From Rhizobium sp. S152 (GTDB lineage: Bacteria; Pseudomonadota; Alphaproteobacteria; Rhizobiales; Rhizobiaceae), in the NCBI RefSeq assembly GCF_030380735.1, contig NZ_JAUDRZ010000003.1, forward strand, positions 62,001-126,000: a stretch of DNA of 64,000 bases, read 5' to 3'. The translations under genes and the position numbers were made by a program. The notes below the pieces were generated by a model. That model worked only from the letters and a program-made list of their open reading frames with translations, searched no databases and had not been told where the DNA came from. This document shows positions 43,739-52,688 of the stretch, one piece after another (positions within the stretch are counted from its first letter, which is position 1; each line of letters starts with the position of its first letter).

Positions 43739-44599
43739 ATGAGACTGGGTGGAATTGCGGTTGGACCGCAGACGATTGAGGAGATCGGTCCCTTTTGCGA
43801 AAAAGCCGATCGCTACGGCATTTCCGCAATCGTTGCTCCGAAGGCAATCGGGGAGATGAGTCTCGACGATGCAAGCCGGTTCGGCGAGCGCGCACGCGAA
43901 GCCGGCCTCGTCATCGGCGAGACCGGCTTCTGGGAAAATATCATAACGACCGACGTTGATGTGAGAGCCGACCGTCTTCGGCGGCTGCGCAAGGTGTTGG
44001 CAAACGCCGATGCCATGCAGTGCAGGTCGGTTGCCGTTCTTGCGGGGACCCGAGACAGTTCCGACAAGGCATTCGCTGCGCATGCCTACATGTTCACCGA
44101 GGAATGCAAGCAGGAACTGCGCGGCGTCATCCTGCAGGCGCTTGAGGGGTTCGACAGCCCTCGCACCCGGCTCGGCCTCGAGCCGTACGCGCACAGCTTC
44201 TTCTATGGCCCACAAAGTGCCGCTGATTTCATTGCGAGCGTAGGGCATCCGCAATTCGGGATACATCTCGACCTGGCGAACATGATCGAGCCGGGCAACT
44301 TCTTCCAGACAGGCGAGCTGGCAAGGGATGCCTTCGCGCTGCTTGAGCCTCACATCGTCAGCGTTCACCTCAAGGATCTCGTCTGGCCCGTTTCGCCCCT
44401 CGGCCTGCGCTTCGAGGAGGTCAATCTCGGCGATGGGCATATGGATTTCGATGCCTACTTCAAGCATATCGCACGGCTTGACCGCGACATCACATGCTTC
44501 TGCGAGCATTTCAAAGACGAGGAGGAATACGCCTTGAACTTTGAAAAAGCGCACCAACTGGCCAGCCGTGCTGGCTTTCAATTCATTACACGAAACTAG
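43739..44599 (+). CDS. Sugar phosphate isomerase/epimerase-like TIM-barrel protein
   Basis: 286 residues of the xylose-isomerase-like TIM-barrel (AP endonuclease 2) superfamily. Likely metal ligands lie in RLGLEPYAHS (Glu), FGIHLDLANM (His/Asp), IVSVHLKDL (His) and FCEHFKDEEEY (Glu). Typical substrates are ketoses, keto acids such as hydroxypyruvate, or inosose-type compounds. Followed after 15 bp by the Gfo/Idh/MocA gene, the usual pairing in sugar and polyol catabolic operons. Confidence 0.85.
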   Translation: MRLGGIAVGPQTIEEIGPFCEKADRYGISAIVAPKAIGEMSLDDASRFGERAREAGLVIGETGFWENIITTDVDVRADRLRRLRKVLANADAMQCRSVAVLAGTRDSSDKAFAAHAYMFTEECKQELRGVILQALEGFDSPRTRLGLEPYAHSFFYGPQSAADFIASVGHPQFGIHLDLANMIEPGNFFQTGELARDAFALLEPHIVSVHLKDLVWPVSPLGLRFEEVNLGDGHMDFDAYFKHIARLDRDITCFCEHFKDEEEYALNFEKAHQLASRAGFQFITRN

Positions 44600-44614
44600 A
44601 CGCTGGAGACTAAA

Positions 44615-45715
44615 TTGACCGTCAAGTTGGGCCTCATCGGCTGCGGCCGGATTTCGCACGCGCATGGCATAGCCGTATCGCGCATTGGAGCAGACAAGGT
44701 AAGGATCGTCGCATGTAGCGACGTGCGTGAGGAGGCGGCAAAGTCATTCGCAGACGCCTACGGATGCGATCGTTACTACGGCGATGCCGCAGCCATGCTA
44801 GCCGCCGAGAAGCTGGACGCGGTCGTGCTCGCGACCTGGCCTGCGCAGCACCTCGAACAGATCGAGATGTGCCTGGCTGCCGGCCACAAGATGATACTCT
44901 GCGAAAAGGCGCTTGCAACGACAGGAGAAGACGCCGTCAAGATCTGGGATCTGGTCGAGAAGCATGGTGCGACAGTCGTCGAAGGGTTCATGTATCTCCA
45001 CCATCCGCTGATCGCCAAGTTGGACGAGGTTATCGCCAAGGGTGACATCGGCGAGATCGATTGGGTGCGCAGCTGCTCGTCTTACTATTTCCCGGAAGTG
45101 GCTTCGGCCGACGACGCGTCGCGGAGCTGGCGGTTCAAGAAGGAAACCGGCGGTGGCGTTCCCTGGGATCTTGCCTGCTATACCGTCAACGCGGTCGCAA
45201 CCTATGCGGCGCAGTTGCCGCAGAAGGTCTCGGCGACGGGCTCCTTCAGTGCGAACTACGGCACCATCAATCGGATATTCGGCACCATCGCCTTCGAGGG
45301 CGGTCGAACCGGCGTCATCGAAAGCAGCGCGGGAGCAACGTTCAACCAGGCTCTCGAGATCCACTCGACGAAGCGCACGCTTCACGTCGAGACCGTGTTT
45401 ACGCCGCCGGGTGATACCATCGTGCGCGAACTGGCGACGGTCAAACCATCCCACATTCATGTCAAGGAGCACGAGGTGGAGAGCCCGCTCACGCTTCAGG
45501 ACGATCTGCCGACATTCTATTGCTACCAGGCACAGATGGAGAGCTTCCTGAAGGTGCTGGCCGGAGCGGCAAAGCCGAAGCCGGCACTCTCGCAGTCCGT
45601 CGTCAACGTGATCACGATCGAGACGCTGATCAACGCCATGATCGAAGAAAAAGTCCTGCCCGTCGACGTACCGCAGCGCGTGCGAGACGCCTGGCTCCGC
45701 GATCAGCAGGCTTGA
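44615..45715 (+). CDS. Gfo/Idh/MocA-family NAD(P)-dependent oxidoreductase
   Basis: 366 residues, TTG start. N-terminal Rossmann fold with LGLIGCGRISHAHG (GxGxxG-type), then EKALATTGEDA containing the family's EK(P) motif Lys. C-terminal alpha/beta domain with GGVPWDLACYTVNA where the family has a catalytic-site GG-x-(x)-D-x-x-x-H/Y pattern. Oxidises a sugar, inositol or sugar-acid substrate; the specificity is unknown. It forms a two-gene operon with the TIM-barrel isomerase and ends at a strong terminator. Confidence 0.9.
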   Translation: MTVKLGLIGCGRISHAHGIAVSRIGADKVRIVACSDVREEAAKSFADAYGCDRYYGDAAAMLAAEKLDAVVLATWPAQHLEQIEMCLAAGHKMILCEKALATTGEDAVKIWDLVEKHGATVVEGFMYLHHPLIAKLDEVIAKGDIGEIDWVRSCSSYYFPEVASADDASRSWRFKKETGGGVPWDLACYTVNAVATYAAQLPQKVSATGSFSANYGTINRIFGTIAFEGGRTGVIESSAGATFNQALEIHSTKRTLHVETVFTPPGDTIVRELATVKPSHIHVKEHEVESPLTLQDDLPTFYCYQAQMESFLKVLAGAAKPKPALSQSVVNVITIETLINAMIEEKVLPVDVPQRVRDAWLRDQQA

Positions 45716-45738
45716 ACCAGATAGATGAAGCAACGAGA

Positions 45739-45770
45739 GGGGCCGCCGGAAACAACCGGCGGCCCTTTGT
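45739..45770. terminator. Strong hairpin terminator between convergent genes
   Basis: GGGCCGCCGG (45740-45749) and CCGGCGGCCC (45756-45765) form a 10-bp GC stem with loop AAACAA, followed by TTTG on the plus strand. It ends the isomerase-dehydrogenase operon and faces the convergent FAD oxidoreductase gene. Confidence 0.8.
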
Positions 45771-45804
45771 GCTTGATCCTGCCACAGGTGGAAGATTGAT
45801 TGCG

Positions 45805-48711
45805 CTATCGCGCGACGCGCGCGGAAATGACGCTCGCGACGAGCGCCATCGGGTGACGGGTTGGCCGCTGCGCATAGCGCTTGGTTTGGCATCTGCACGA
45901 GAAGCCGGTCGCGTAGACGGTCTCCTGGGCGCTGGCGATGTTGCGCCAGGACATGTCGAATAACCGCTTCGACCAGTCCTGATGGCGGGTTTCATGGCCG
46001 AACACGCCTGACATGCCACAACAGCCCGTGTCTGCGACCGACACCTTGGCACCCAGGCGCTCGAACAGCTCCTGCCAGTCTTTCCCCGTTTTCGCGCGCA
46101 TCGATTTCTCGGTGCAATGGAGGAAAATAGTCGCCTCTATGCCCGCGGTACTGGTGGATGACGGCAGCTTGAAACGGTCCTGCGATCTGAGAAGATATTC
46201 CTCGATGGAGAGGACCTCCGGCAGGTCCCTGAGGCCCAGCTTGAGAAACTCGCTGCGGAACATGTAGACCACCGCAGGATCCATCCCCACGATCGGCAAG
46301 CCGGCTTCGGCCGCCTGCACCACCATCTCCGCAAGTGATCGTGCCTGGCTGCCGAACGAGCGACGATCACCCTTCACATGCGCGGCCTTGCCGGCCGGGC
46401 GAAGCGGAAGCAGCGCCGGCCGCAAGCCGAGCGCCTTTAGGCCCGTCACGACATCCGCAACGCAATCAATGTCAAAGAGGCTGGTGAACGGGTCCTGAAG
46501 CAGCAACAGGTCCGCATCTGCCGGGATGCCGCGGCCGGGCCGGTAATGGCTCACGTCGAGGCGGCCAAGCGACCGTGCAGAGAGACGTGGGGCATCGACG
46601 ATGCCGGCCCATGCGGCAACCCTGTCGTAGACCACGTTCGGGACGAAGCGCGAGAGCAGCGGCGCGACCGGCTGAACTAACGGCGACAAACGCTCCAGGA
46701 GGACGACCAAACGGTCCGACAGCCGTTTGGTGTTCCGGCGGTAGTAGTCTTCGAGAAAACGCGACTTCATCTCGGGAATGTCGACATGTGTCGGGCAACT
46801 TCCCGCACATGATTTGCAGCCCAGGCAGCCGTCAAGGGCAGCAAAGACATCCTGGTCCAATTCAGCGGTGTCCGTGCCATCCTGGCGTGCCTGCCGCCAC
46901 GCCCGCAGCGCCTCGGCCCGTCCTTTCGGGGAATGTCGAAGCTCACCGGTGACCTTGAAGGAGGGACACATCGGCGTCGTTGCGGCATAGTTCAGGCAGA
47001 GCGCGTTGCCATTGCATTCGAAGGCATCCTTGAATGGATCGATGCCCGCGGGCTTGGTGACGCGCATCGGAGATGTGCCGATGCCATAGAGAGTGCCGCT
47101 CGCGGATACGAGCTTTCCGGGATTGAATATCCCCGCCGGATCGAAAGCCCGCTTGATGCGCTTGAACGCTGCGAAAGCCTGTGGGCCGACGAACTTCTCG
47201 AGATACTCACCCCGGATGCCCTTGCCGTGCTCTCCCCAGAAGATGCCGCCGTGCCGGCATGCGGCCTCATAGACCTCGTCGGATATCTGCTGGTAGAGTT
47301 GGCGGTCACCACGATCAGCCATATCGAGTGCCGGCCGCGTATGGAGGCAGCCTACATCCGCATGTCCGTAGATGCCGTACCTGATGCTATGCTTGGACAT
47401 GATCTGTTTGAAGTCATCGACGAACGCCGACAGCCGATCCGGCGGCACGACACAATCTTCCACGAAGGAAATAGGGCGCCGCTCGCCTGTCGCCGCGCCG
47501 AGGAGACCGACGCTCGCGGCCCTGACCGACCAGAGCGAGGCGATTTCGGCGCGCTCTGTCGACAGATAGGAGCCCCGGTATCCGTCTAGAGTGCTCGCGA
47601 GTTCGAGGCACGATCGCGCCGATCGCGCAAGCGTCTCCGGATTGTCGCCCGCAAACTCCACGAAAGCATAGACCGGGTTGTCATCGCCGCCGCCGCGCAG
47701 AGACGGAGGCAAGACGTCGAGGAGCCCCGCCTTTTGGGCAAGCCCCTGAACCCATTCGTCCATGACTTCGATCGCCAGCGGTGCCATTGGAAGCAGCGCT
47801 TGCGTGGCGTTCAAAACGCTGGCGAAACTGTCGAAGCCGATAACGAGAAGAACATTCGCGCGCGTCAGAGGCGTCAGCTTGAGACGAGCCTTTGTCACCA
47901 GACCCAAGACGCCTTCTGCGCCGATTGCCAGTCGCCACCACTCCAGTTCCGTGTCCGACGGGCGCGCGCGCTCCAGGTCAAGGCCCGAGAATCGACGGGA
48001 TAGCTTCGGAACCGTGGCAAGCAGCGGCGCGCGGCCATGATCACAGGCAGCGGCGACCTCCGACATCATTGGTCCAGCCCAGTCGGGGAGCGGCGCCTGG
48101 CTGTCGAGCACGCGGCCACCGGCAAGCATCAGCTTGAGCCCAAGGACATTGTCGGCTGTCTTGCCGAAGATACGCGAGCCTTTTCCCGAGGCATCGGTGC
48201 CGATCATTCCGCCGATCGTGCAGCGATTCGATGTCGAGGTGTTCGGCCCGAAGAACAAGCCCAATGGGGCGAGCTGGCGGTTGAGATCGTCCAGAACGAT
48301 CCCCGGCTCGACATCGACAAAGCCGTTGTCGACATCGATGTGGATGACCCGGTTCATATGCCGCCGAAAGTCGACGATCACGCCTTGGTTCAGGGACTGA
48401 CCGTTGGTTCCAGTGCCGCCGCCGCGCGCCGTAATCGGGATGGAGGCGAATTCGATCTCGTCGAGAACCTCCAGGAGCCGGCGCACGTCGTCACTGTCGC
48501 GCGGTGCAATCACGGCTTCGGGAATAATCTGATAGACGCTGTTGTCGGTAGAGTTTGCGGCACGAGAGGCCGCGTCCGTGTGCACGGTTCCGCTAAAACC
48601 AAATTCTGCGAGGCGTGCCGCCAACCGCGTGAAGATGTCGGCGTCGAGCTTGGCCGGTTCGGGCATCCGCTCATGCGCGGTCAGACCGGCGCGACGATCA
48701 GTCGGACGCAT
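45805..48711 (-). CDS. FAD/Fe-S oxidoreductase (YdiJ/D-2-hydroxyacid dehydrogenase type)
   Basis: 968 residues. Residues about 60-240 are an FAD-binding PCMH domain (ITARGGGTGTNGQSLNQGVIVDF; TIGGMIGTDASGKGS) and about 280-545 an FAD-oxidase C domain. Then a ferredoxin-like part with C629, C632, C635 and C639 (CLGCKSCAGSCP), and a C-terminal CCG-type region (ADTGCCGMSGVFGHE) as in heterodisulfide-reductase/GlpC-like proteins. Such enzymes oxidise D-2-hydroxy acids (lactate, 2-hydroxyglutarate) and pass electrons to quinone or an electron carrier. Last gene of the minus-strand operon starting with the ABC ATPase at 52133. It probably oxidises a hydroxy-acid intermediate. Confidence 0.9.
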   Translation of the reverse strand: MRPTDRRAGLTAHERMPEPAKLDADIFTRLAARLAEFGFSGTVHTDAASRAANSTDNSVYQIIPEAVIAPRDSDDVRRLLEVLDEIEFASIPITARGGGTGTNGQSLNQGVIVDFRRHMNRVIHIDVDNGFVDVEPGIVLDDLNRQLAPLGLFFGPNTSTSNRCTIGGMIGTDASGKGSRIFGKTADNVLGLKLMLAGGRVLDSQAPLPDWAGPMMSEVAAACDHGRAPLLATVPKLSRRFSGLDLERARPSDTELEWWRLAIGAEGVLGLVTKARLKLTPLTRANVLLVIGFDSFASVLNATQALLPMAPLAIEVMDEWVQGLAQKAGLLDVLPPSLRGGGDDNPVYAFVEFAGDNPETLARSARSCLELASTLDGYRGSYLSTERAEIASLWSVRAASVGLLGAATGERRPISFVEDCVVPPDRLSAFVDDFKQIMSKHSIRYGIYGHADVGCLHTRPALDMADRGDRQLYQQISDEVYEAACRHGGIFWGEHGKGIRGEYLEKFVGPQAFAAFKRIKRAFDPAGIFNPGKLVSASGTLYGIGTSPMRVTKPAGIDPFKDAFECNGNALCLNYAATTPMCPSFKVTGELRHSPKGRAEALRAWRQARQDGTDTAELDQDVFAALDGCLGCKSCAGSCPTHVDIPEMKSRFLEDYYRRNTKRLSDRLVVLLERLSPLVQPVAPLLSRFVPNVVYDRVAAWAGIVDAPRLSARSLGRLDVSHYRPGRGIPADADLLLLQDPFTSLFDIDCVADVVTGLKALGLRPALLPLRPAGKAAHVKGDRRSFGSQARSLAEMVVQAAEAGLPIVGMDPAVVYMFRSEFLKLGLRDLPEVLSIEEYLLRSQDRFKLPSSTSTAGIEATIFLHCTEKSMRAKTGKDWQELFERLGAKVSVADTGCCGMSGVFGHETRHQDWSKRLFDMSWRNIASAQETVYATGFSCRCQTKRYAQRPTRHPMALVASVISARVAR

Positions 48712-48784
48712 TTTGAAAACCTTGATAGCAATGTTGATCGATGGGCCGCGCCATTGCGCGCGGCCCGTCTGCCGCCTTGGGAGG

Positions 48785-49618
48785 TCAGGGCAGAGTAATC
48801 TGCTTGAAACGTGCGGTCACGTCTTTGACGGCCGGCTCGACCGGAATCCGTTCGATGCTGGATGCGCCGACAAAGCCGACGGCACCGGTCCGCTGCGCGA
48901 TCTGGGCGGCGTCTTCCGGGGTGATGATCGGACCGCCATGCGACAGCAAGACCGTCCTGTCGTTTTCGGTGCGGATCGCCTCGAACATTGCCTGAAGGTC
49001 CTCCGCGGCCTTGTCCATTCCGATCGCCGCCGTCGCGCCGACGTCGCCGCCGGCCGTCAGACCGACGTGGCCGGCAATCATGTCGACGCCGGCCTTTGCC
49101 ATCATGGCCGCCTCGTGCGGTGTATAGACATAGGCAACGGTGTAGAGGTCGTTGTCGATCGCTCGCGCCATCAGATCGACTTCCCGCTGGAATGTAATGC
49201 CAACCGACTCCAGGTCGCGTCGATAGGTTCCATCGATGCGGCCGATGGTCGGCACGTTGATGATGCCGGAGCAGCCCGCGCCTTTGACTTGTTCGATCGA
49301 CGTCTGATGGTCGCGGGTGGGGTCATGCGCATAGATGCCGCCGATCAGCGGCACTTCCTTGACAACGGGGACGATTTGACGCGCCAGATCAAGCACGGTG
49401 TCGTTGGCGTTGCCGACCGGCAATGTCCCATAAATGCTTGCCCAGCCGTTCATGCGGTAGAAGCCGGTATTGTAGACCGCGATAAGATCGACACCCGCCT
49501 TCTCGACGAGGCGTGCGATAAGGCCAATGCCCGCCCCCTGCATGAGCACGAATTTCTTCTGGTCGATCTGGCCCTGAATGCGGCCGATGACCTCGTTGCG
49601 GGTATACTGCTTAGCCAT
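48785..49618 (-). CDS. PEP-hydrolase-like TIM-barrel protein
   Basis: 277 residues of the PEP_hydrolase (PF09370-type) family. It is a TIM barrel related to the PEP mutase/isocitrate lyase group (FVLMQGAGIGLIARLVEKAGVDLIAVYN; IGGIYAHDP; GIINVPTIGRIDG; AGHVGLTAGGDVGA; LLSHGGPIITPEDA). The true reaction is not established for most members; C-C or enol-phosphate cleavage is plausible. It overlaps the Tm-1-like gene by 8 bp. In plants such as tomato these two modules occur as one polypeptide, Tm-1, so the two bacterial proteins probably act together. Confidence 0.85.
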   Translation of the reverse strand: MAKQYTRNEVIGRIQGQIDQKKFVLMQGAGIGLIARLVEKAGVDLIAVYNTGFYRMNGWASIYGTLPVGNANDTVLDLARQIVPVVKEVPLIGGIYAHDPTRDHQTSIEQVKGAGCSGIINVPTIGRIDGTYRRDLESVGITFQREVDLMARAIDNDLYTVAYVYTPHEAAMMAKAGVDMIAGHVGLTAGGDVGATAAIGMDKAAEDLQAMFEAIRTENDRTVLLSHGGPIITPEDAAQIAQRTGAVGFVGASSIERIPVEPAVKDVTARFKQITLP

Positions 49619-50954
49619 TGGTCTTTTCCTGCTGTTTTGCTGTCTGCAAATAGGTCTGCATTCGCTCGCACGCGCTCAGAACGAAGCGCGGATCGTTGAT
49701 GTGGAGATCGAGAACCTGGATCTCGATATCCGGCCGTTGCTTCAGGCCACCGGTCAGTCCTTCGACGAAAGCCGCGCTCGCGGCCTCGTCTCGATAGATG
49801 GAGCCGGGGCGATCATATGACGAGAACCCGAGAGCGGGCACGAACACCGAGACCGGGGCGCGCGCGGCCACGAGCTTGCGGGCCATCCACGCCCCTACCT
49901 GCCTGGATTCGTCCGAGGATATCCGTAGGAGTGTGCTGGCGGGCGTATGGGTGATGAGTTGGCGGTTCCGATATCTGTCCGGGACTGTCTCGATGCCGCC
50001 AAAGTTGACGAGATCGACAGCGCCCGGGATCACGACCTGCGGGATGCCGGCCTTGATGGCAGCCTCCAACCGCGTCGGTCCTGCGCTGCGCAGGCCGCCC
50101 AGGACCTCATCGGAGATTTCCGTGGTGGCCAGATCGAAGGCTCCCGTGATCCGCCCTTGCCCGATCAGTTCCTCGAACGCGATGCCGCCGGGCCCACGGG
50201 CGTGGAAGACATATGTGCCGTAGCCATGACCGCGAAAGAAGCCCTCGGCGGCCTCGGCTGCGGCCGTCGTCGCTCCCACGGCCGTAATGCCAACGATCGT
50301 GAGGTCCTCGTCGCCCTTCCAGAACGAGATGGGGAGCATCGACACCATCGTTGCCGCAGCCCGCGTCAGGCTTGCTCTCAGTGGGGCATTCAGACCGATG
50401 AAGTCGACCACCGGATGGATGAGAACGGCGTCATTCCCCTCGATAAACGGCTTCGTATCTCCAGATGCCGCCGTCGATACTAGGATCTTGGGGAGCCCAT
50501 AGGGCAACACGCGAAAAGCGCGCCCGGCAAGCGCGGCATTGGTGCCGCCGCCGATGCCGATGAAACCGGTTATCAATCCTTGACCAAGCAAAGTACGAAC
50601 GCAATGCTCAAGACCGTCGAGCATTTGCGCCAGGGCTGGAGCGCGCTCGGGCCAAGACCTGACCGACTGGATGTCGGAACCCGCGAACTGTGCGACAAGA
50701 TCGGCCGGGATTTCGATCCGATGATCTGCGGCCGGGCGGATGCCGCAGTCCACCACGGTGACGATGACACCGCGCGCCTCCAGTTCGGCTCGTAGAAAAT
50801 CAACCTGCTCGCCCTTGGTATCCATTGTTGCGGCGATGACGATGCCTGGACGCAGGCCTGATGGAAGAGCAATGGCGCCGGATAATCCTAGCCCGAATTC
50901 CGATCCGATGATGTTGTCATCGGTGGCAGTCCTCGCCTGATTGCGATCGTTCAC
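49611..50954 (-). CDS. Tm-1-like ATP-binding protein (UPF0261 family)
   Basis: About 447 residues. Family features: GIVIAATMDTKGEQVDFLRAELEARG near the N-terminus, GFIGIGGGTNAALAGRAFRVLPYGLPKILVSTAASGD (possible phosphate/ATP-binding loop), VVDFIGLNAPLRASL and FHARGPGGIAFEELI. No certain enzymatic activity is known for bacterial members. The start is set at GTG 50954, six bases after GGGGAG. ATG 50960 is next to that site, and ATG 51026 would overlap the operator-like motif at 51021. It lies between the ABC ATPase gene and the PEP-hydrolase-like gene in one operon. Confidence 0.82.
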   Translation of the reverse strand: MNDRNQARTATDDNIIGSEFGLGLSGAIALPSGLRPGIVIAATMDTKGEQVDFLRAELEARGVIVTVVDCGIRPAADHRIEIPADLVAQFAGSDIQSVRSWPERAPALAQMLDGLEHCVRTLLGQGLITGFIGIGGGTNAALAGRAFRVLPYGLPKILVSTAASGDTKPFIEGNDAVLIHPVVDFIGLNAPLRASLTRAAATMVSMLPISFWKGDEDLTIVGITAVGATTAAAEAAEGFFRGHGYGTYVFHARGPGGIAFEELIGQGRITGAFDLATTEISDEVLGGLRSAGPTRLEAAIKAGIPQVVIPGAVDLVNFGGIETVPDRYRNRQLITHTPASTLLRISSDESRQVGAWMARKLVAARAPVSVFVPALGFSSYDRPGSIYRDEAASAAFVEGLTGGLKQRPDIEIQVLDLHINDPRFVLSACERMQTYLQTAKQQEKTNG

Positions 50955-51020
50955 ACGCATCTCCCCTGGCGAGCTTGCGTCGAGCAAGCCGTGCGTATCA
51001 TTTGAACCCGGTATATTTTT

Positions 51021-51030
51021 ACACATCTGT
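51021..51030. promoter_or_regulatory. Operator-like motif ACACATCTGT
   Basis: One base from ACAAATCTGT. It lies in the 27-bp space between the ABC ATPase stop (51054) and the first possible Tm-1 start, so a secondary internal promoter of the operon may be controlled here. Weakest of the set. Confidence 0.35.
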
Positions 51031-51053
51031 TAGTCTGACCCGGTGCGTAAGCA

Positions 51054-52133
51054 TCATGCGGCGCGATCCAGTTCATGTGCGCCGATCCGATGACCAGTCT
51101 CGGCGTCGAAGACATGAACCCGCTCAATGTTCGCCAGCAGCGTAAGCTCGTCTCCAGGCTTCAATGTCGGACCGTCCCGTAGCGCCGCAACGATCGTCTG
51201 TGAGCCCAGACGGAGCGAGAGGTGAACCTCAGCTCCGGTAGGCTCAACGGTAATCACATTGGTGGATGCGCCCGTCGCGTCGATCACCAAATGCTCCGGC
51301 CTGATGCCATAGATCACCTTGCCGGTGATATGCGAATGGCTGGCCGGAAGTGGAAGACTGACGCCGTCGTTGGTCGAAAACCGGCCATCCTTGATCGTCC
51401 CCTCAATGAAGTTCATTCCGGGCGAACCAATGAAGCCAGCAACGAAAAGGTTGCATGGGCTGTTGTACAATTCCAACGGTGTGCCGATCTGTTCGATCGC
51501 TCCGTCACGCATCACGACAATGCGATCGGCCATGGTCATTGCTTCGATCTGGTCGTGTGTAACATAGATAGTCGTCGTCTTAAGCCTTTGATGAAGCTCC
51601 TTGATCTCGGACCGCATCTGAACACGCAGCTTGGCATCAAGGTTCGATAAAGGCTCATCGAACAGAAAGACTGCAGGGTTGCGGACGATTGCGCGCCCCA
51701 TCGCGACGCGCTGTCGCTGGCCGCCTGACAGCTGCTTGGGCAGGCGTTGGAGAAGAGGCTCGAGGCTGAGGATTTCAGCTGCCTTGGCGACTCGCTTGGC
51801 AATTTCCGTCTTGTCTGTCTTCTGCAGGGTCAACGCAAAAGCCATGTTCTCGGCGACGGTCATATGAGGATAGAGAGCGTAGCTCTGGAAAACCATCGCG
51901 ATGTTGCGTGATTTCGGCTCGATATCATTGACGACTGTCTTGTCGATGAGGATCTCGCCGGACGAAATGTCCTCCAGGCCAGCAATCATCCGCAAGAGGG
52001 TGGATTTTCCGCAGCCGGAAGGCCCGACTAGAATGAGAAATTCGCCATCCCTGATGTCGATGTCAACGCCATGCAGCACGGTGTGCGCGCCGAAAGTCTT
52101 GCGGACCTTGTCGATGGTGACTGAAGCCATCAT
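51054..52133 (-). CDS. Sugar-type ABC transporter ATPase (MalK/UgpC type)
   Basis: 359 residues. Walker A GPSGCGKSTLLRMI (about residues 38-51), Q-loop FQSYALYPHMTV, signature LSGGQRQRVAMGRAI, Walker B VFLFDEPLSNLD. A C-terminal TOBE/regulatory domain typical of MalK/UgpC follows (VIYGIRPEHLVID). It lacks adjoining permease genes and is therefore probably the motor of the importer at 38905-41929, which has none. Both carry the same operator-like motif upstream. First gene of the operon with the Tm-1-like, PEP-hydrolase-like and FAD/Fe-S genes. A second ATG at 52130 is possible. Confidence 0.92.
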   Translation of the reverse strand: MMASVTIDKVRKTFGAHTVLHGVDIDIRDGEFLILVGPSGCGKSTLLRMIAGLEDISSGEILIDKTVVNDIEPKSRNIAMVFQSYALYPHMTVAENMAFALTLQKTDKTEIAKRVAKAAEILSLEPLLQRLPKQLSGGQRQRVAMGRAIVRNPAVFLFDEPLSNLDAKLRVQMRSEIKELHQRLKTTTIYVTHDQIEAMTMADRIVVMRDGAIEQIGTPLELYNSPCNLFVAGFIGSPGMNFIEGTIKDGRFSTNDGVSLPLPASHSHITGKVIYGIRPEHLVIDATGASTNVITVEPTGAEVHLSLRLGSQTIVAALRDGPTLKPGDELTLLANIERVHVFDAETGHRIGAHELDRAA

Positions 52134-52688
52134 GAACCCTTTTCATCTCCGGCCGATAGTGGCTGGTGCTATTTCGTGATCTGCAGAATAGCTAACAGGT
52201 CCTGCCTTTATGTCAATAAAAATAACAAATCTGTAAATAAATCTGTACGTTTCATGCCTGCCAGAGCGCTGCAATCAATCGATGCTCCTCGAGCACCGCG
52301 GGAAATCGCGAATTTTGCCATGGTGATGACGATTGTCTGAGCAGCAGACGTGACTCGGGCCTGTCGTGGTGAGATGGGTGGCCACACACGGCCGCCACCA
52401 AGATAGGGCAGTCAGACATTGGCGGCCTTGCTGCTATCGGTTCGTCGCCGACTTTGAAAGCTCGTGGCTGGCGCGGATACGGCGAGAATTCGCCGATCCC
52501 GTCGCGACCATGCTGGCCGCCAGATGGCTCGATCCAGCGGATCGTGAATGTAGTAGTACAACATGCCACAGCCATCGACCTTGTTGGCAACGGCGTTGGT
52601 ATATTTTCGCGGCAGGGCAAGTGGCGCGGTTCATCAATAGACGCTGCTCGGCGGGATGAGCTTGAGTGAGCTTATCTTTCTCGCTGCT
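52134..52688. other. Intergenic region with promoter of the ATPase operon
   Basis: About 555 bp. The left part (52134-52260) is AT-rich and holds two operator-like motifs. From 52260 to 52680, G+C is high and short frames exist on both strands (for example 52252-52620 minus), but none resembles a known protein. It may be a decayed gene; its origin cannot be told from the sequence. Confidence 0.5.
52225..52246 (+). promoter_or_regulatory. Tandem operator-like motifs before the ABC ATPase gene
   Basis: ACAAATCTGT (52225-52234) is followed in the same orientation by ATAAATCTGT (52237-52246), 12 bp from start to start, about one helical turn. They lie about 92 bp upstream of the start at 52133. 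The second is the exact reverse complement of the copy at 38735-38744. Confidence 0.6.

Noticed and set aside
44798..45898. Long open frame (366 codons) on the minus strand
   Set aside because: Antisense to the Gfo/Idh/MocA gene and running over a strong terminator; no domain visible.
48542..49699. Long open frame (385 codons) on the plus strand
   Set aside because: Opposite the PEP-hydrolase-like gene and the starts of its neighbours; no homology recognised.
52252..52620. Open frame of 122 codons on the minus strand
   Set aside because: No family resemblance and competing frames on both strands; at most a decayed gene.
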